Shown: positions 1 to 6,559 of the stretch, piece by piece | Numbering within the stretch: the stretch's first letter is position 1 | Layout of the letters: the number at the start of each line of letters is the position of its first letter | DNA from: Chitinophagaceae bacterium | Lineage (GTDB): Bacteria; Bacteroidota; Bacteroidia; Chitinophagales; Chitinophagaceae | Assembly (NCBI GenBank): GCA_003167015.1 | Contig: PMUF01000469.1 | Location: forward strand, 1-8,344 | Direction: 5' to 3' | Length of the DNA stretch: 8,344 nucleotides | Translations under genes and position numbers: made by a program | The notes under the pieces: generated by a model | What the model saw: only the letters and a program-made list of their open reading frames with translations | What the model was told of the DNA's origin: nothing | The model's database searches: none

Positions 1-299
1 TCCTTATAGGTCAGGATACGATAGTGCTCGCCGGGGTCGTTCGGCTCCCAGATGATGGCGGGTTGATCGCCTCTTTCGGCGAGATGGCGGTCCAGGCAAT
101 TTTCCGTGATATTCAGCTGTGCTCCCTCGAACCACCTGACCCGGGGCTCGGTGAAGTTCCAGCTCAGCACTTTATCCCAGGGGCGGCGCCACTGGAAATG
201 GTTGGCGATGTCAGCCCAGAAACCTTCGGGATCATCAACGCTTCTTTTATATTCGGACCGGTACTGTTCGAGCGAGCGGATCTGGTAAGGGTAACTCAT
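1..299 (-). CDS. acs: Acetyl-CoA synthetase, N-terminal part (cut by window edge)
   Basis: AMP-forming acetyl-CoA synthetase activates acetate with ATP and CoA to acetyl-CoA in the cytoplasm. Only the first 99 codons lie in the window. The translation starts MSYPYQIRSLEQY and contains DDPEGFWADIA, FQWRRPWDKVLSWNF, RWFEGAQLNITENCLDRHL and PAIIWEPNDPGEHYRILTYK, which is the typical N-terminal domain of Acs (the substrate-entry cap region before the AMP-binding core). The ATG at 299-297 is the natural start because homologues begin at about this point. It lies 34 bases behind the stop of the satP-like gene on the same strand, so the two probably form an acetate uptake and activation unit. A TACTTTG box on the minus strand (325-319) resembles the Bacteroidota -7 element and might give acs its own promoter; this is weak. 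The adenylation motifs and the acetylated lysine lie outside the window. Confidence 0.93.
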   Translation of the reverse strand, partial: MSYPYQIRSLEQYRSEYKRSVDDPEGFWADIANHFQWRRPWDKVLSWNFTEPRVRWFEGAQLNITENCLDRHLAERGDQPAIIWEPNDPGEHYRILTYK

Positions 300-333
300 C
301 TGACAATGTAATTTTTGGCAAAGTACTTACTTT

Positions 334-927
334 TTAGACTTTTCCGATCGGGAGTACTGTTTTTCCATACATCTCGTTCAACAATCCGGCAACACCCGCA
401 TAGATTGCCGATGCCCCGCAAATGATACCTTCATAACCGGCGAGATGTTTGATGCCGCCATTCCCGGTAGCATCGCCAATCGCCAGGAGAGCGAACAGAA
501 TAGTCAAAGTTGCAAACACAAACTGAAGTGCGCGGTTTAGCTTCAAAGTCCCAAAGAAAAGCAATAAAGTGAACAAACCCCAGATGGCGAGGTAGGCAGC
601 CATGGCGCTTTCTGACGGACCTGCTATCCAGCCCAGTTTCGGCATGACGATCAGGGCGACCAGGGACAGCCAGAAAAATCCATAAGAGGTGAATGCAGTC
701 AACCCGAACGAATTGTTCTTTTTGGCTTCGATGATACCGGCGATCACCTGGGCAAGGCCGCCATAAAAAATCCCCATCGCAAGGATCATGGAGTTGAGCT
801 CAAAAAATCCGGCATTATGGAAATTCAACAAGACTGTGGTGGTACCAAAGGCGCAAAGACCCAGCGGTGCAGGATTGGCAATGCCGTCCTTACTTGTACT
901 TGCTGTTTCAACAGGAGGGGGAGTCAT
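334..927 (-). CDS. satP: Acetate/succinate-proton symporter, GPR1/FUN34/YaaH (AceTr) family
   Basis: Six-helix inner-membrane carrier for acetate (and succinate in E. coli SatP) with protons. The family signature NPAPLGL sits at residues 18-24. It is followed by blocks closely matching remembered E. coli SatP: LNFHNAGFF, ILAMGIFYGGLAQ, FGLTAFTSYGFFWL, FFGTLK, LQFVFATLTILFALLAIG, IICGASAIY and a C-terminal LNEMYGKTVLPIG. At 197 residues it has about the usual family length. I chose the ATG at 927-925. The same frame is open to a TTG at 957, but that would add ten residues not expected in the family, and the first family block begins soon after the ATG. The acs gene follows 34 bases downstream on the same strand, which fits a role in scavenging acetate. 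A TAAAATTG box on the minus strand (962-955) is one base from the TAnnTTTG promoter element and would leave a leader of roughly 20-25 bases. Confidence 0.92.
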   Translation of the reverse strand: MTPPPVETASTSKDGIANPAPLGLCAFGTTTVLLNFHNAGFFELNSMILAMGIFYGGLAQVIAGIIEAKKNNSFGLTAFTSYGFFWLSLVALIVMPKLGWIAGPSESAMAAYLAIWGLFTLLLFFGTLKLNRALQFVFATLTILFALLAIGDATGNGGIKHLAGYEGIICGASAIYAGVAGLLNEMYGKTVLPIGKV

Positions 928-995
928 AATCGTTAGTTTAAGTGGCTTAAGATACAATTTTAATCCATTTTATGAGAATTTCGCCCACGAGCGCA

Positions 996-1003
996 TAATT
1001 TTG
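996..1003 (+). promoter_or_regulatory. Possible Bacteroidota -7 promoter box before the MFS gene
   Basis: TAATTTTG fits the TAnnTTTG -7 consensus of the Bacteroidota primary sigma factor and ends five bases before the ATG at 1009. Transcription starting about 7 bases after the box would give an almost leaderless mRNA. I see no clear -33 TTTG at the expected spacing, so the call is weak. Confidence 0.3.
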
Positions 1004-1008
1004 CCGCC

Positions 1009-2556
1009 ATGACATCAACCAACCCTGCGACGAACCTCAGCAAGATCATTGCGGTCTCCTCGGTAGGCACCATCCTCGAATGGTATGACCTTTGCCTCTT
1101 CGGAAGCCTGGCCACCATCATGTCCACGTCGTTCTTCCCCAAAACAGATCCCACGGCAGCCCTGCTCTATACCATCGCCCTTTTTGGCGCGGGCATCTTC
1201 ATGCGCCCTATCGGGGCCCTTATCTTCGGCAGGATGGGAGACAGTGTCGGCCGCAAATCCACTTTCGTCATGACCCTAACCATCATGGGTATTTCGACTT
1301 TTGCCATCGGCATTGTCCCGGGCTATGAACGCATCGGGATTGCTGCGCCGTCGCTGCTGCTGGTGCTTCGCCTGCTGCAAGGGCTGGCGGTGGGTGGCGA
1401 ATACGGTGTCGCCGCAACCTATGTCGCGGAATACGCTCCTGTTGGTCGCCGGGGCTATTTCACCTCCTGGATCCAGGCCAGCGCTACCATGGGCCTATTG
1501 CTGAGCCTGGGCGTCATCCTTATCACCCGCTATGCGCTGGATTCAGACCATGCCGCCAGCGCAGAAAAATTCGATGCCTGGGGCTGGCGGGTCCCCTTTC
1601 TGCTGTCCATTATATTAGTTGCGATCTCTTTCTATATCCGCCCGAAGATGCAGGAGTCCCCGTTATTCAGCCGGCTGAAAACGGAAGACCGGCTATCCGC
1701 GAATCCGCTGGCCGAAAGTTTTGGGCGCAAAGCCAATTTGAAAAGGGTACTGCTGGCGCTCTTCGGCGCCGTCATGGGCCAGGGGGTCGTTTTTTATACC
1801 GGTCAGTTCTACGCCCGGTCCTTTCTCGAGAATGTGTGTATGATCGATCCTGACCAATCAAGGACCATGATGCTCATCGCCCTCGCCCTGGCCACACCCT
1901 TTTTCATCCTGTTTGGCCGCTGGAGCGACCGGATCGGCCGGAAATGGATCATGCTGGCCGGAATGCTGCTGGCGATCCTTACCTATCCTTTCCTTTTCGG
2001 CGGGCTGCTAAAGACCTCCGGCACAGAGGGTCGTACCGAACTGACAGGGCAGAAGGAGATCAGGACCAGCGCCGCCTTTATCAACAAGACACGCGATATG
2101 ATCCAGTCCTCAGCCACGCTGACGTACTATGAAGACGGCATGATAGTGACGGAGACGCAGCAGGATACCGTCTATGCCAGCGGAAAGACCGGTGGAAAGC
2201 CTGCTACGACGGTTTCAAAATCGTTGAATACCGCCGACTACTGGAAAATGACGGTAATGCTGTTCGTCATAGTCTTTTCTGTCGCGATAGTATCGGGGCC
2301 GATCACTGCCTGGCTCATAGACCTGTTCCCAATCCCGATCCGCTGTACCTCGCTTTCCTTGCCGTATGCTGTCGGGAATGGCGTTTTTGGCGGCCTGATA
2401 CCCTTTATCGCTACCCTGCTGACGACAAGGTATGCCGGCCATGCGCAGGCAGGGCTCTGGTACCCGATCGGCTTGGCGGCGATTGGCCTGGTGATCGGCG
2501 CGATCTGTCTCCCCAGGGGTATGGGACGAGGCGATTTCCCACAGGGGGAAGTATAA
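1009..2556 (+). CDS. MFS transporter, metabolite:H+ symporter (MHS) type
   Basis: Inner-membrane proton-coupled solute carrier of the MHS branch of the major facilitator superfamily (relatives are ProP, KgtP and ShiA). The substrate cannot be read from the sequence. Seen: an N-terminal SSVGTILEWYDLCLFG block typical of MHS proteins, the MFS loop motif GRMGDSVGRKS at residues 74-84, LRLLQGLAVGGEYG at 120-133, WGWRVPFLLS at 191-200, and a second-half copy of the loop motif, GRWSDRIGRKW, at 303-313. About twelve hydrophobic segments are visible. Residues 335-411 form a hydrophilic stretch rich in Thr, Ser, Lys and Glu between predicted helices 9 and 10, which should face the periplasm. This makes the protein (515 residues) longer than E. 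coli KgtP or ShiA (about 430-440). It ends in TAATAA and is divergent from satP (81 bases between starts). A carboxylate substrate would fit the neighbourhood but is only a guess. Confidence 0.88.
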   Translation: MTSTNPATNLSKIIAVSSVGTILEWYDLCLFGSLATIMSTSFFPKTDPTAALLYTIALFGAGIFMRPIGALIFGRMGDSVGRKSTFVMTLTIMGISTFAIGIVPGYERIGIAAPSLLLVLRLLQGLAVGGEYGVAATYVAEYAPVGRRGYFTSWIQASATMGLLLSLGVILITRYALDSDHAASAEKFDAWGWRVPFLLSIILVAISFYIRPKMQESPLFSRLKTEDRLSANPLAESFGRKANLKRVLLALFGAVMGQGVVFYTGQFYARSFLENVCMIDPDQSRTMMLIALALATPFFILFGRWSDRIGRKWIMLAGMLLAILTYPFLFGGLLKTSGTEGRTELTGQKEIRTSAAFINKTRDMIQSSATLTYYEDGMIVTETQQDTVYASGKTGGKPATTVSKSLNTADYWKMTVMLFVIVFSVAIVSGPITAWLIDLFPIPIRCTSLSLPYAVGNGVFGGLIPFIATLLTTRYAGHAQAGLWYPIGLAAIGLVIGAICLPRGMGRGDFPQGEV

Positions 2557-2610
2557 TAATCAACCGGAATAAGGCCCGATTCACTTAATTTCGCACCGTA
2601 AATTCGAGGC

Positions 2611-3558
2611 ATGTCTATTGAAGTAAGGGACCTGGTCAAGATCTATGGCGAACAAAAAGCGCTTGACTCCATTTCATTTACGGTCGGGAAAGGCGAAATC
2701 GTCGGCTTCCTGGGGCCAAACGGCGCCGGTAAAAGCACCACGATGAAGATCCTCACCGGCTATCTCGGCCAGGACGGGGGACAGGCCATCGTCTGTGGAT
2801 TGTCCGTCAGGGAACATCCGCTGGAGACGAAAAAAAAGATCGGCTATCTGCCGGAAGCCAATCCGTTGTACCCGGACATGTATGTGCGGGAATACCTGGA
2901 TTTTATTGCCGACATTCACCACGTGGCCGACAAGAAGGCCCGTATCGAGGCTGTCATCACCCTGGTGGGGCTGACGCCGGAAAGTAAAAAGCGGCTGGGG
3001 CAGCTGTCCAAAGGATACCGGCAACGCGTCGGCCTGGCGGCGGCCCTGTTGCACGAGCCCGAAGTGCTCATCCTGGATGAGCCTACCAGCGGGCTGGACC
3101 CCAACCAGATCATCGAGATCCGGGATGTCATCAAAAGGCTGGGGCAGGACAAGACCATTCTTTTTTCCTCTCATATCCTACAGGAAGTCGAGGCGCTTTG
3201 CGACCGGGTGGTGATCATCAACAAAGGTAAATTGGTAGCAGATAGTCAATTGAGCCTGCTGAGAGCCCAAAATAATGACATTAGCTCCGGCGGCACGATC
3301 CGGGTCGCTTTCCGGGAGTTACCCGAAACTGCACTGCTGGAAGGCCTGAACGGGGTGCTGGGCGTCACGCGCCTGTCCGACGGGCAATGGGAGCTGCAGA
3401 CTTCGTCACCCGACAGCGTTAAGAAACAATTGATGGAGCTTGCTTTGCAGAACAATTGGAACATCATTACTTTGCAAAGCGAAACCCGCAGCCTGGAAGA
3501 TGTCTTCCGGCAACTGACCAATCCCACGAGTACAGTTACAACCAATACAAGTCATTAA
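2611..3558 (+). CDS. gldA: ABC transporter ATP-binding subunit, GldA type (gliding motility)
   Basis: Cytoplasmic ATPase subunit of an ABC exporter. In gliding Bacteroidota GldA works with the membrane proteins GldF and GldG, encoded elsewhere (in Flavobacterium johnsoniae gldA is also apart from gldFG). Motifs: Walker A GPNGAGKST at residues 35-43, IGYLPEANPLYPDMYV at 77-92, ABC signature LSKGYRQRV at 132-140, Walker B VLILDEP at 152-158, D-loop SGLD at 160-163, and switch His188 in SSHILQEVE. Residue 82, where most ABC ATPases have the Q-loop Gln, is Glu; as I recall this PE.NPLY form is normal for GldA. After the ATPase core comes a C-terminal domain (about 215-300) with SLEDVFRQLT near its end and a short Thr/Ser-rich tail. 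At 315 residues the length is near the family's. Eno follows after only 15 bases, so the two are probably co-transcribed. TAAATTCG at 2599-2606 is a weak promoter candidate. A general ABC-2 ATPase is the alternative. Confidence 0.85.
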   Translation: MSIEVRDLVKIYGEQKALDSISFTVGKGEIVGFLGPNGAGKSTTMKILTGYLGQDGGQAIVCGLSVREHPLETKKKIGYLPEANPLYPDMYVREYLDFIADIHHVADKKARIEAVITLVGLTPESKKRLGQLSKGYRQRVGLAAALLHEPEVLILDEPTSGLDPNQIIEIRDVIKRLGQDKTILFSSHILQEVEALCDRVVIINKGKLVADSQLSLLRAQNNDISSGGTIRVAFRELPETALLEGLNGVLGVTRLSDGQWELQTSSPDSVKKQLMELALQNNWNIITLQSETRSLEDVFRQLTNPTSTVTTNTSH

Positions 3559-3573
3559 AACAAGGAATTTATT

Positions 3574-4857
3574 ATGAGCTACATTGCCGACATCCATGCA
3601 AGACAAATCTTAGACAGCCGGGGCAATCCCACCGTGGAAGTAGACGTCGTGACGGAGAATAATCATCGCGGTCGCGCCTCCGTACCCAGCGGCGCTTCCA
3701 CCGGTATCCATGAAGCCGTCGAATTACGTGACGGGGACAAGAGCGTATACGGAGGAAAGGGGGTATTGAAAGCCGTCGACAACGTAAATGACGTGATTGC
3801 GGACCAGCTGATCGGGTTCCCGGTCAACGAACAGGCGGCGCTGGATGCACGGCTGCTGGACATGGACGGCACTGAAAACAAGAGCAAGCTGGGCGCCAAT
3901 GCCTTGCTGGCCGTCAGCATGGCTGCAGCCAAGGCTGCCGCACAGGAGAGCAAGCTGCCTTTGTACCGTTACCTGGGCGGTGTCAATGCCACCGTACTGC
4001 CGATGCCGCTGATGAATATCCTGAATGGCGGCGTTCATGCCGACAATAAGATCGATTACCAGGAATATATGATCGTTCCCGTGGGTGCGTCGTCCTTCAG
4101 CGAAGGTCTGCGCTGGGGTGTCGAAATTTTCCACACGCTGAAATCCGTGCTGAAGAAAAAAGGCTATAGCACCAATGTCGGCGATGAAGGCGGGTTTGCC
4201 CCGGATATCCAGAGCAATGAGGAAGCCATCGAGACGGTCCTCCAGGCTATCGAGGCAGCAGGTTACAAGGTAGGCAGCCAGATCGGCATCGCCCTTGACG
4301 CAGCCAGCAGCGAAATGTACAAGGACGGAAAATACAAGTTCTATAAGAGCAGCGGCAAGGAACTGACCAGCGACGAAATGGTCGCTTACTGGGCCAGCTG
4401 GGTGAATAAATATCCGATCATCTCCATCGAGGACGGCATGGCCGAAGAGGATTGGGATGGCTGGAAAAAACTGACGGAGGCTCTCGGTCATAAAGTCCAG
4501 CTGGTAGGGGATGACCTTTTTGTCACCAATACCAAGCTCCTGCAGAAGGGTATCGACAAGGGCATTGCCAACAGCATCCTCATCAAGGTGAACCAGATCG
4601 GCACCGTGACGGAAACCATCAATGCGGTACAATTGGCTCAGACTCACGGTTATACGACCGTCATGAGCCATCGCAGCGGGGAGACGGAAGATACGACCAT
4701 CGCTGACCTGGCCGTCGCCCTCAACTGCGGCCAGATCAAGACGGGCAGCGCCTCCCGTACGGACAGGCTGGCCAAGTATAACCAGCTGCTGCGGATCGAA
4801 GAAGAGCTGGCCGATTGCGCCATTTATCCGAAAGGAAAGATCAAATTCAAGAAATAA
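3574..4857 (+). CDS. eno: Enolase (phosphopyruvate hydratase)
   Basis: Cytoplasmic glycolytic enzyme converting 2-phosphoglycerate to phosphoenolpyruvate, Mg-dependent, usually a dimer or octamer. At 427 residues it is full length. Catalytic and metal residues are all visible: loop SGASTG at 39-44, His155 in NGGVHADN, Glu205 in GDEGGFAP, the Mg ligands Asp242, Glu286 (SIEDGM) and Asp313 (GDDLFVTN), catalytic Lys338 in LIKVNQIG, the SHRSGE substrate loop at 365-370, and Lys389 in IKTGSASR. AAGGA at 3562-3566, seven bases before the ATG, is a usable ribosome binding site, stronger than for other genes here. The gene sits between gldA (15 bases) and a division gene (19 bases), so it is likely part of one transcript. 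The eno plus DivIC/FtsB-like pairing is also common in other bacteria. Confidence 0.98.
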   Translation: MSYIADIHARQILDSRGNPTVEVDVVTENNHRGRASVPSGASTGIHEAVELRDGDKSVYGGKGVLKAVDNVNDVIADQLIGFPVNEQAALDARLLDMDGTENKSKLGANALLAVSMAAAKAAAQESKLPLYRYLGGVNATVLPMPLMNILNGGVHADNKIDYQEYMIVPVGASSFSEGLRWGVEIFHTLKSVLKKKGYSTNVGDEGGFAPDIQSNEEAIETVLQAIEAAGYKVGSQIGIALDAASSEMYKDGKYKFYKSSGKELTSDEMVAYWASWVNKYPIISIEDGMAEEDWDGWKKLTEALGHKVQLVGDDLFVTNTKLLQKGIDKGIANSILIKVNQIGTVTETINAVQLAQTHGYTTVMSHRSGETEDTTIADLAVALNCGQIKTGSASRTDRLAKYNQLLRIEEELADCAIYPKGKIKFKK

Positions 4858-4867
4858 TTTGTAGCTT

Positions 4868-4908
4868 GGTGGGGATATGAAGATTTTAAAACATATCCCC
4901 TCCTTTTT
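4868..4908 (+). promoter_or_regulatory. Hairpin plus T-run that contains the start codon of the next gene
   Basis: GGGGATATG (4871-4879) and CATATCCCC (4892-4900) are perfect reverse complements around a 12-base loop. Two more G-C pairs (4868-4869 with 4902-4903) lie beyond a T-T mismatch, giving 11 pairs. The last three bases of the 5' arm are the ATG of the division gene. TTTTT follows at 4904-4908. The form is that of a terminator or translation-blocking hairpin between enolase and the DivIC/FtsB-like gene. The sequence is direct; the function is inferred. Confidence 0.6.
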
Positions 4909-5194
4909 GAAGAATAAGTACCTGCTGACGGCGATCGGTTTCACCGTCTGGATCCTGTTCTTCGACGCCCGGGACTTTATCACCAGTCATTTCAAGGAGA
5001 GGAATGAATTGTTAAAACTGCAGCAGAGCGAAAAGTATTATGAGCAGCAGATTGCTGCTACCAAACAGGAACTGCAGCAGCTGAAGACGAATCCGGCGGT
5101 CCTCGAAAAATATGCCCGGGAAAAGTACCTGATGAAAAGGGATAATGAAGACCTTTTTCGGATCAAAGACGACCAGTCTGTTGAAAACCACTGA
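4877..5194 (+). CDS. Septum formation initiator family protein (DivIC/FtsB-like)
   Basis: Small bitopic membrane protein expected in the divisome, where DivIC/FtsB partners FtsL and FtsQ/DivIB and helps activate septal peptidoglycan synthesis. Seen in the 105 residues: a basic N-terminus, one membrane segment at about 14-29 (KYLLTAIGFTVWILFF), a predicted coiled coil at about 40-72 rich in Glu, Gln, Lys and Leu, and the C-terminal block LEKYAREKYLMKRDNEDLF (76-94), which is the conserved part of the family in Bacteroidota. The ATG at 4877 is preferred because homologues carry a similar short stretch before LKNKY; a TTG at 4907 is the only obvious later alternative. It follows eno by 19 bases. 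The start codon lies inside a hairpin followed by five T's, so its expression may be held well below that of enolase. Confidence 0.88.
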   Translation: MKILKHIPSFLKNKYLLTAIGFTVWILFFDARDFITSHFKERNELLKLQQSEKYYEQQIAATKQELQQLKTNPAVLEKYAREKYLMKRDNEDLFRIKDDQSVENH

Positions 5195-5418
5195 TAGTCA
5201 CACACTTACGTCTCCCAACGCCCCCTTTATAACTAAGCCCCGCCGGTGGTTCCGACGGGCGGTTTCCGAATTAATTCATTTTGCGCCAAGGGATTGTTCC
5301 GGCATGGACTTTCCCGGCGGGAACATTAATTCCGGCACCGGACAATAACAAGTACCCAAACACCGTTTTAGTAACGGACGTTTCACTTTTACTGCTTCGG
5401 ATTTTAATAGGACATTAA
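5195..5418. other. 224-base intergenic gap with small repeats, no gene seen
   Basis: No frame here looks coding on either strand; one frame runs through from the end of the preceding gene but has no protein-like composition. Besides the hairpin at 5239-5259 it holds a 10-base palindrome GAATTAATTC (5268-5277), a direct repeat TTCCGGCA (5297-5304 and 5330-5337), a GTTCC/GGAAC inverted pair (5296-5300 with 5320-5324) and a 5-base-pair hairpin CCGTT/AACGG (5363-5377). It probably carries the end of the upstream transcript and the promoter of the 86-residue gene. I see no tRNA or known riboswitch. Confidence 0.5.
5239..5259 (+). terminator. Possible weak terminator after the gldA-eno-division run
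   Basis: CCCG (5239-5242) and CGG (5244-5246) pair with CCG (5252-5254) and CGGG (5256-5259) around the loop TGGTT, with one C-A mismatch. It is GC-rich but followed only by CGGTTT, so it is at best a weak intrinsic terminator. It lies 45 bases after the division gene. Confidence 0.35.
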
Positions 5419-5679
5419 ATGGTTTTGCCTATGACACTCTTTACACCGGAGGATCTTTTACGGTATTTGTATAAAGAGTCTTCCCCCGATTTGACGGTTG
5501 CGATTGAGGCCGCACTGAAGGAAGATTGGATGCTTCGGGAGAAGCTTCAGGTTTTACGATCTTCAGCCGATGGACTGGACAAAATAGTCGTTGCCCCACG
5601 GATGGAAGTCATCCAGCGGGTGATGAACTATGCCCGTATGACGGCTGTACAGGAACCGGAATCTGTTTCTCATCCCTGA
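5419..5679 (+). CDS. Small conserved-looking protein of unknown function
   Basis: I do not recognise a named family with confidence. The 86 residues are predicted to be soluble and mostly helical, with no signal peptide, membrane segment, Cys or zinc ligands. The N-terminal part (TPEDLLRYLYKESSPDL, then IEAALKEDWMLREKL) has the spacing of the N-terminal helices of anti-sigma factors and related regulators (a short LL.YL helix, an acidic turn, then an I...L..D...R..L helix), but without the usual His-Cys-Cys zinc motif, so this is only a resemblance. A second half (LDKIVVAPRMEVIQRVMNYA) follows. Start: ATG 5419 with GGAC at 5410-5413 just upstream, or the in-frame ATG at 5431, which would give MTLFTPEDLL and looks equally natural. 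It lies 99 bases before nth on the same strand, separated by three hairpins. Confidence 0.7.
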   Translation: MVLPMTLFTPEDLLRYLYKESSPDLTVAIEAALKEDWMLREKLQVLRSSADGLDKIVVAPRMEVIQRVMNYARMTAVQEPESVSHP

Positions 5680-5690
5680 TCTTTTGTCGG

Positions 5691-5717
5691 CCCTTTTCGG
5701 CTTAAGGCCGGAAAGGG
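5691..5717 (+). terminator. 11-base-pair hairpin after the small gene
   Basis: CCCTTTTCGGC (5691-5701) pairs with GCCGGAAAGGG (5707-5717) around the loop TTAAG, with one G-U pair. It begins 12 bases after the stop codon. No T-run follows directly, so termination would need the next hairpin or it may stabilise the mRNA 3' end. Confidence 0.5.
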
Positions 5718-5719
5718 AG

Positions 5720-5740
5720 AATCGGACTCCGTCCGATTTT
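5720..5740 (+). terminator. 8-base-pair hairpin with short T-run
   Basis: AATCGGAC (5720-5727) pairs perfectly with GTCCGATT (5731-5738) around the loop TCC, and TT follows so that the DNA reads ATTTTG. This is the best intrinsic-terminator candidate between the small gene and nth, though the T-run is short. Confidence 0.45.
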
Positions 5741-5749
5741 GTACATTAG

Positions 5750-5774
5750 GGTCGTTGAATCCTCTTCAATGACC
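5750..5774 (+). promoter_or_regulatory. 10-base-pair hairpin just before the nth start codon
   Basis: GGTCGTTGAA (5750-5759) pairs with TTCAATGACC (5765-5774) around the loop TCCTC, with one G-U pair. It ends four bases before the ATG of nth, so in RNA it would occupy the ribosome landing area; in DNA it could be a dyad operator. Confidence 0.4.
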
Positions 5775-5778
5775 GGAT

Positions 5779-6558
5779 ATGACCAGAAAAGAACGCTATC
5801 AGTTCGTCTTGGATTATTTCAGCCAGCACAACCCTGATGCAGAGACTGAATTGTTATATGACAGCCCCTACCAATTGCTGGTATCGGTTATCCTGTCGGC
5901 ACAATGTACCGACAAACGGGTCAATATGACCACCCCGGCTATCTTTGCGCGATACCCTGATGCGGCCTCCATGGCTAAGGCGGATTTCGACGAATTATTC
6001 CCGCTGATCAAAAGCATTTCCTATCCCAACAACAAGACCAAACACCTGATCGGCATGGCCAAAATGCTGATGTCGGATTTTGGCGGAGAAGTCCCGCTGA
6101 CAGTCGAAGAACTGGTGCAATTGCCCGGCGTCGGTCGCAAAACGGCCAATGTCATTACATCGGTCGTCGACAACCAGCCCAATATGGCCGTAGACACCCA
6201 CGTCTTTCGCGTATCCGCCCGCATCGGTTTGACAGTCAATGCTAAGACACCCTATGCGGCTGAAAAGCAGCTGCTGCAGTTTATCCCCCGGGACCAGGTG
6301 CATGTGGCGCACCACTGGCTGATCCTGCATGGGCGGTATGTGTGCGTGGCGAGGTCGCCGAAGTGCGCGGAATGCGGGTTGCAGCAGGCCTGTAAATATT
6401 TTGCCAAACATTATGGGAGTGCGGCGGCCGAAGAGCCGAAGTTGCCTGTGGTGAGTGCGGCCTCGCGCGTTGCTGCGGCGCCGACTACTACGCCTGGCAA
6501 ACATGCAGCCGCGAAAAAAACGCCCGCAGCAAAGAAGGTGAAAATAAAAAGGAAATGA
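5779..6558 (+). CDS. nth: Endonuclease III (DNA glycosylase/AP lyase)
   Basis: Base-excision repair enzyme that removes oxidised pyrimidines and cleaves the abasic site. HhH-GPD fold: helix-hairpin-helix LPGVGRKTANV at residues 115-125 with catalytic Lys121, and catalytic Asp139 in MAVDTHVFRVSARIGL. The 4Fe-4S cluster cysteines are Cys189, Cys196, Cys199 and Cys205 in the canonical C-x6-C-x2-C-x5-C spacing. LLVSVILSAQCTD at 33-45 is the conserved N-terminal block. The core ends near residue 213. The remaining ~46 residues are a low-complexity Ala/Pro/Lys tail ending KKVKIKRK, absent from E. coli Nth (211 residues) and likely disordered and DNA-binding. The ATG at 5779 gives the usual N-terminus. 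It stands alone on the plus strand after three hairpins, with the minus-strand island beginning immediately after its stop. Confidence 0.96.
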   Translation: MTRKERYQFVLDYFSQHNPDAETELLYDSPYQLLVSVILSAQCTDKRVNMTTPAIFARYPDAASMAKADFDELFPLIKSISYPNNKTKHLIGMAKMLMSDFGGEVPLTVEELVQLPGVGRKTANVITSVVDNQPNMAVDTHVFRVSARIGLTVNAKTPYAAEKQLLQFIPRDQVHVAHHWLILHGRYVCVARSPKCAECGLQQACKYFAKHYGSAAAEEPKLPVVSAASRVAAAPTTTPGKHAAAKKTPAAKKVKIKRK

Positions 6559-6559
6559 A

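Noticed and set aside
24..311. A 95-codon plus-strand frame at the left end
   Set aside because: It is the antisense shadow of the acetyl-CoA synthetase N-terminus, whose translation is clear.
928..957. TTG at 957 as the start of the satP-like gene
   Set aside because: The ATG at 927 gives a family-like N-terminus; the ten extra residues are not expected and overlap a likely promoter box.
2238..2639. A 133-codon minus-strand frame overlapping the end of the MFS gene and the gldA start
   Set aside because: Its composition is not protein-like and both plus-strand genes are well supported.
3724..4983. A 419-codon open frame on the minus strand opposite enolase
   Set aside because: Enolase on the plus strand is unmistakable, and GC-rich codon bias opens antisense frames. 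The antisense translation shows no family motif.
5145..5348. A 67-codon plus-strand frame running from the division gene into the gap
   Set aside because: It overlaps the division gene out of frame and has no family features.
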